From positions 1 through 14,508 of the forward strand of contig JAJDAM010000273.1 of the NCBI GenBank assembly GCA_029261905.1: a stretch of DNA of 14,508 nt, in the 5' to 3' direction. The notes under the pieces were generated by a model that worked only from the letters and a program-made list of their open reading frames with translations, made no database searches and was not told the origin of the DNA. Position numbers and translations under genes: made by a program. This stretch comes from Deltaproteobacteria bacterium. GTDB taxonomy: Bacteria; Myxococcota_A; UBA9160; SMWR01. Below, in pieces: positions 12,474 through 14,508 of the stretch (positions are counted from its first letter, which is position 1; every line of letters starts with the position of its first letter).

Positions 12474-14120
12474 CTACGAAAGCGGATTCGCGCGCTCGAG
12501 AATCGGGGCCAAATCCAGCTCGGCGGGCAGCGTGCCGAACGTGCGTCCGCCGGAAACGAGGCGTCCGGCAACGAACGCATCTGCGACCGCGGGGGGGGCC
12601 GTCCGAATGAGCAGCGACGCCTGGAGTGTCGTAGCCATCGACTCGACGAGGCTGCGGGCACGCTTCTCCGCATCCTCGGGTTTCCCGAGTTCACGCGAGA
12701 GGTTTTCTACGCAGTCATCGAGAGCGCGGTATTCGCCTCGCACGCCGCGCAGCTCCGACATCAGCGCCTCGAGGGACCCGGGCTCGCGCACGATCGCGCG
12801 GAGCACATCGAGGCACATCACGTTGCCCGAGCCCTCCCAGATCGAGTTGACGGGTGCTTCCCGGTACAGGCGGGGCAGGATCGATTCCTCCACGTAGCCC
12901 GCGCCGCCCAGGCACTCCATCGCCTCGTAGATCATCGCCGGCGCGCGCTTGCACACCCAGTATTTTCCGACCGCGGTTGCGATGCGCGCGAACGCCTGCT
13001 CCGCGTCGTCACCGGGCGCGTCATCGAATGCGCGCGCGAGCCGCAGCATCAATGCGGTCGACGCTTCGACTTCCAATGCGAGGTCCGCGAGCACGTTCTG
13101 CATGAGTGGCTGATCGATGAGCGGCCGGCCGAAGGCCTCGCGGGCGTGCGTGTGGTGGATCGCCTGGGCGAGTGCCTGTCGCATCAGGCCGGTGCTTCCG
13201 GATACACAGTCGAGACGAGTGTGATGCACCATCTCGACGATGGTTCGCACCCCGCGTCCCTCCTCTCCGATCATGCGGCAAAAGGCGCCCGTGTACTCGA
13301 TTTCGCTCGATGCATTCGAGCGGTTGCCGAGCTTGTCCTTGAGCCGTTGGATCCGAATCGCGTTGCGCGTTCCGTCGGGAAGTACCCGCGCCACGAGAAA
13401 ACACGACAAGCCCCGGTCGGTGTGCGCGAGCGTGAGAAACGCATCCGACATCGGGGCCGAACAGAACCACTTGTGACCTGTCAGTGTGTATTCGCCACCC
13501 GGGCCCCCACCGCCCATTGGCGTGGCGCGCGTGGTGTTGGTGCGGACATCGCTGCCGCCCTGTTTCTCGGTCATCGCCATGCCAATCAACACGGCACTCT
13601 TTTCGGACGCGGGTATCAGCCGGGGGTCGTACTCGGTGCCCTGCAGTCCCGGTTCCCAGTCGCAGGCGACATCGGGCTGGTGGTTCAGAGCCGGTCGACA
13701 TGCGAAGGTCATCGTCAGTGGGCAACACGAGCCGCTTTCGACCTGCGACAACAACGAGTGCAAGACCGCGCGCGCGACGAATCCACCGCTGCGTTGGCGG
13801 CGCCACGGCAGGTTGTGGACCTCGTTTGCCATCGCGGCGCGCATCACTTCGTGCCAGGCCGGGTGGAATTCGACCTCGTCGATCCGATTTCCGAAGCGGT
13901 CGTGCGTACGAAGCTCGGGTTCGAAGCGATTCGCGAGGCGGCCCAACTCGGCGAATTCGGCCGATCCGACCAGAGCGCCGAACTCGGCGAGGTCGTCGTC
14001 TGCCCACGTAGCGCCGCGTTGCCGCACGCCCTCGCGAAGCGCGCGGTCCGAAAGGTAGAGATTTACGTTCTCGAACTCGGCAGGCTGGTTCGAGACATCG
14101 TGTGTGGAGAACGCGTCCAT
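12474..14120 (-). CDS. aidB: AidB-type acyl-CoA dehydrogenase
   Basis: 548 residues, close to E. coli AidB (541) and longer than ordinary acyl-CoA dehydrogenases because of the extra C-terminal domain. The AidB signatures are strong: GMAMTEKQGGSDVRTNTTRA, LTGHKWFCSAPMSDA, GLSCFLVARVLPDGTRNAIR, RLKDKLGNRSNASSEIEY, EAMECLGGAGYVEES, LPRLYREAPVNSIWEGSGN. The putative base is Glu429 in IWEGSGN. E. coli AidB is induced by alkylation damage, binds DNA and has weak isovaleryl-CoA dehydrogenase activity. The ATG at 14120 is the start, with AAAGGTGG just upstream on the minus strand; a TTG at 14141 would add 7 residues. The partial LLM gene lies 24 bases upstream on the same strand, so cotranscription is likely. 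No ada or alkylation-repair gene is visible next to it. Confidence 0.92.
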   Translation of the reverse strand: MDAFSTHDVSNQPAEFENVNLYLSDRALREGVRQRGATWADDDLAEFGALVGSAEFAELGRLANRFEPELRTHDRFGNRIDEVEFHPAWHEVMRAAMANEVHNLPWRRQRSGGFVARAVLHSLLSQVESGSCCPLTMTFACRPALNHQPDVACDWEPGLQGTEYDPRLIPASEKSAVLIGMAMTEKQGGSDVRTNTTRATPMGGGGPGGEYTLTGHKWFCSAPMSDAFLTLAHTDRGLSCFLVARVLPDGTRNAIRIQRLKDKLGNRSNASSEIEYTGAFCRMIGEEGRGVRTIVEMVHHTRLDCVSGSTGLMRQALAQAIHHTHAREAFGRPLIDQPLMQNVLADLALEVEASTALMLRLARAFDDAPGDDAEQAFARIATAVGKYWVCKRAPAMIYEAMECLGGAGYVEESILPRLYREAPVNSIWEGSGNVMCLDVLRAIVREPGSLEALMSELRGVRGEYRALDDCVENLSRELGKPEDAEKRARSLVESMATTLQASLLIRTAPPAVADAFVAGRLVSGGRTFGTLPAELDLAPILERANPLS

Positions 14121-14144
14121 TGTCGCCACCTTTTTCAGCAACCG

Positions 14145-14508
14145 TCAGTCCGAGCCGAACACATCCAGCATGGCCGCGAGGTTGCTTTCCATCCGCTCCG
14201 GCGGCACACCGACCGACGGTGCGTAGAGGATCGGTTGATCGGTGAGTTCGGACCATTGCTTCATTCGGTCCTTCGCTTCGTCTGGCGTGCAGGCGATCGC
14301 GATTTCGTCGACGAGGGCGTCGGGTATCGCTTCGGACATGGCCTTGACATCGAACTTGCGGAGTGCGGCTTGACACGCGGCGCCCACCTCAGTCATGTCG
14401 TGGATTTCGAGGATCGAGTGGTACAGCTTGGTGGTGAAGTAGAAGCCGATCTGGTTCTTGGCATCGCGGACCGCGAGATCGCGATCTCGTTGGATCGAGG
14501 TCATCACG
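14145..14508 (-). CDS. LLM-class (luciferase-like) flavin or F420 oxidoreductase, C-terminal end only
   Basis: The frame is open to the window edge and stops TGA at 14147-14145, giving 121 codons of the C-terminal part of a protein normally about 300-350 residues long. Visible are a helical block RDLAVRDAKNQIGFYFTTK and LYHSILEIHD, then AIPDALVDEIAIACTPDEAKDRMK and QPILYAPSVGVPPERM, matching the last barrel turns and end of bacterial LLM oxidoreductases (TPDEAxxR / IPDxLVDEIA is the usual layout). The substrate and cofactor cannot be read from this fragment. The N-terminal barrel and start lie outside the window. It is immediately upstream of aidB and is probably its operon partner. Confidence 0.8.
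   Translation of the reverse strand, partial: VMTSIQRDRDLAVRDAKNQIGFYFTTKLYHSILEIHDMTEVGAACQAALRKFDVKAMSEAIPDALVDEIAIACTPDEAKDRMKQWSELTDQPILYAPSVGVPPERMESNLAAMLDVFGSD

Noticed and set aside
13021..14376. 451-codon minus-strand frame overlapping aidB in another frame
   Set aside because: It covers the conserved AidB sequence and part of the LLM gene in a different frame and is Arg-rich filler.
14474..14489. Perfect 16-bp palindrome CGAGATCGCGATCTCG
   Set aside because: It lies inside the LLM coding frame, in a genome rich in GATC/CGATCG palindromes; no flanking regulatory context.

Overview
The window is GC-rich chromosomal DNA (roughly 60-65% GC by eye) with dense bacterial genes, short gaps and heavy use of GTG starts. 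Nothing in it looks like a phage, transposon, plasmid, CRISPR array, tRNA or rRNA. Bacterial-type Mfd, L3, RlmE, Tgt and RNase HI, together with several acyl-CoA-handling enzymes, an AidB homologue and a luciferase-like oxidoreductase, resemble gene content of uncultivated deltaproteobacterial-type lineages (Myxococcota, Desulfobacterota or Binatota-like). That placement is an inference with low confidence.

Layout. 1-611 (-) is the N-terminal third or less of the transcription-repair coupling factor Mfd, cut by the window edge. A 290-base divergent gap follows, holding an operator-like inverted repeat and four copies of a 12-bp tandem repeat. 902-1468 (+) is a secreted DUF2059 protein. 1600-5336 (+) is a same-strand run: candidate promoter, ribosomal protein L3 (rplC), RlmE 23S rRNA 2'-O-methyltransferase, a VOC-fold protein, a possible 28-codon leader ORF coupled to a four-helix membrane protein with an HDDI-repeat tail, an EVE-domain protein and a nitroreductase. 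The first genes are translation-related; the rest look like small accessory or stress genes.

5397-7296 (-) carries tgt followed by rnhA and, upstream of tgt, a 42-residue very basic protein with its own candidate promoter and a clear intrinsic terminator. 7456-11684 (+) holds an acyl-CoA dehydrogenase, orotate phosphoribosyltransferase (pyrE), an acyl-CoA synthetase-type AMP-binding enzyme and a von Willebrand A lipoprotein. 11811-12449 (+) is a secreted YceI-like protein. Converging on it, 12474-14508 (-) holds an AidB-type acyl-CoA dehydrogenase preceded by the C-terminal end of a luciferase-like flavin/F420 oxidoreductase that runs off the window.

Taken together, this is a mosaic of housekeeping genes (DNA repair, translation, tRNA modification, pyrimidine synthesis) and fatty-acyl activation and oxidation genes. 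I see no clearly novel multi-gene system. The items most worth a second look are the rplC gene outside an S10 operon, the small basic protein upstream of tgt with its own terminator, the coupled leader ORF in front of the membrane protein, and two related 12-bp minisatellites, one of which encodes a protein tail.
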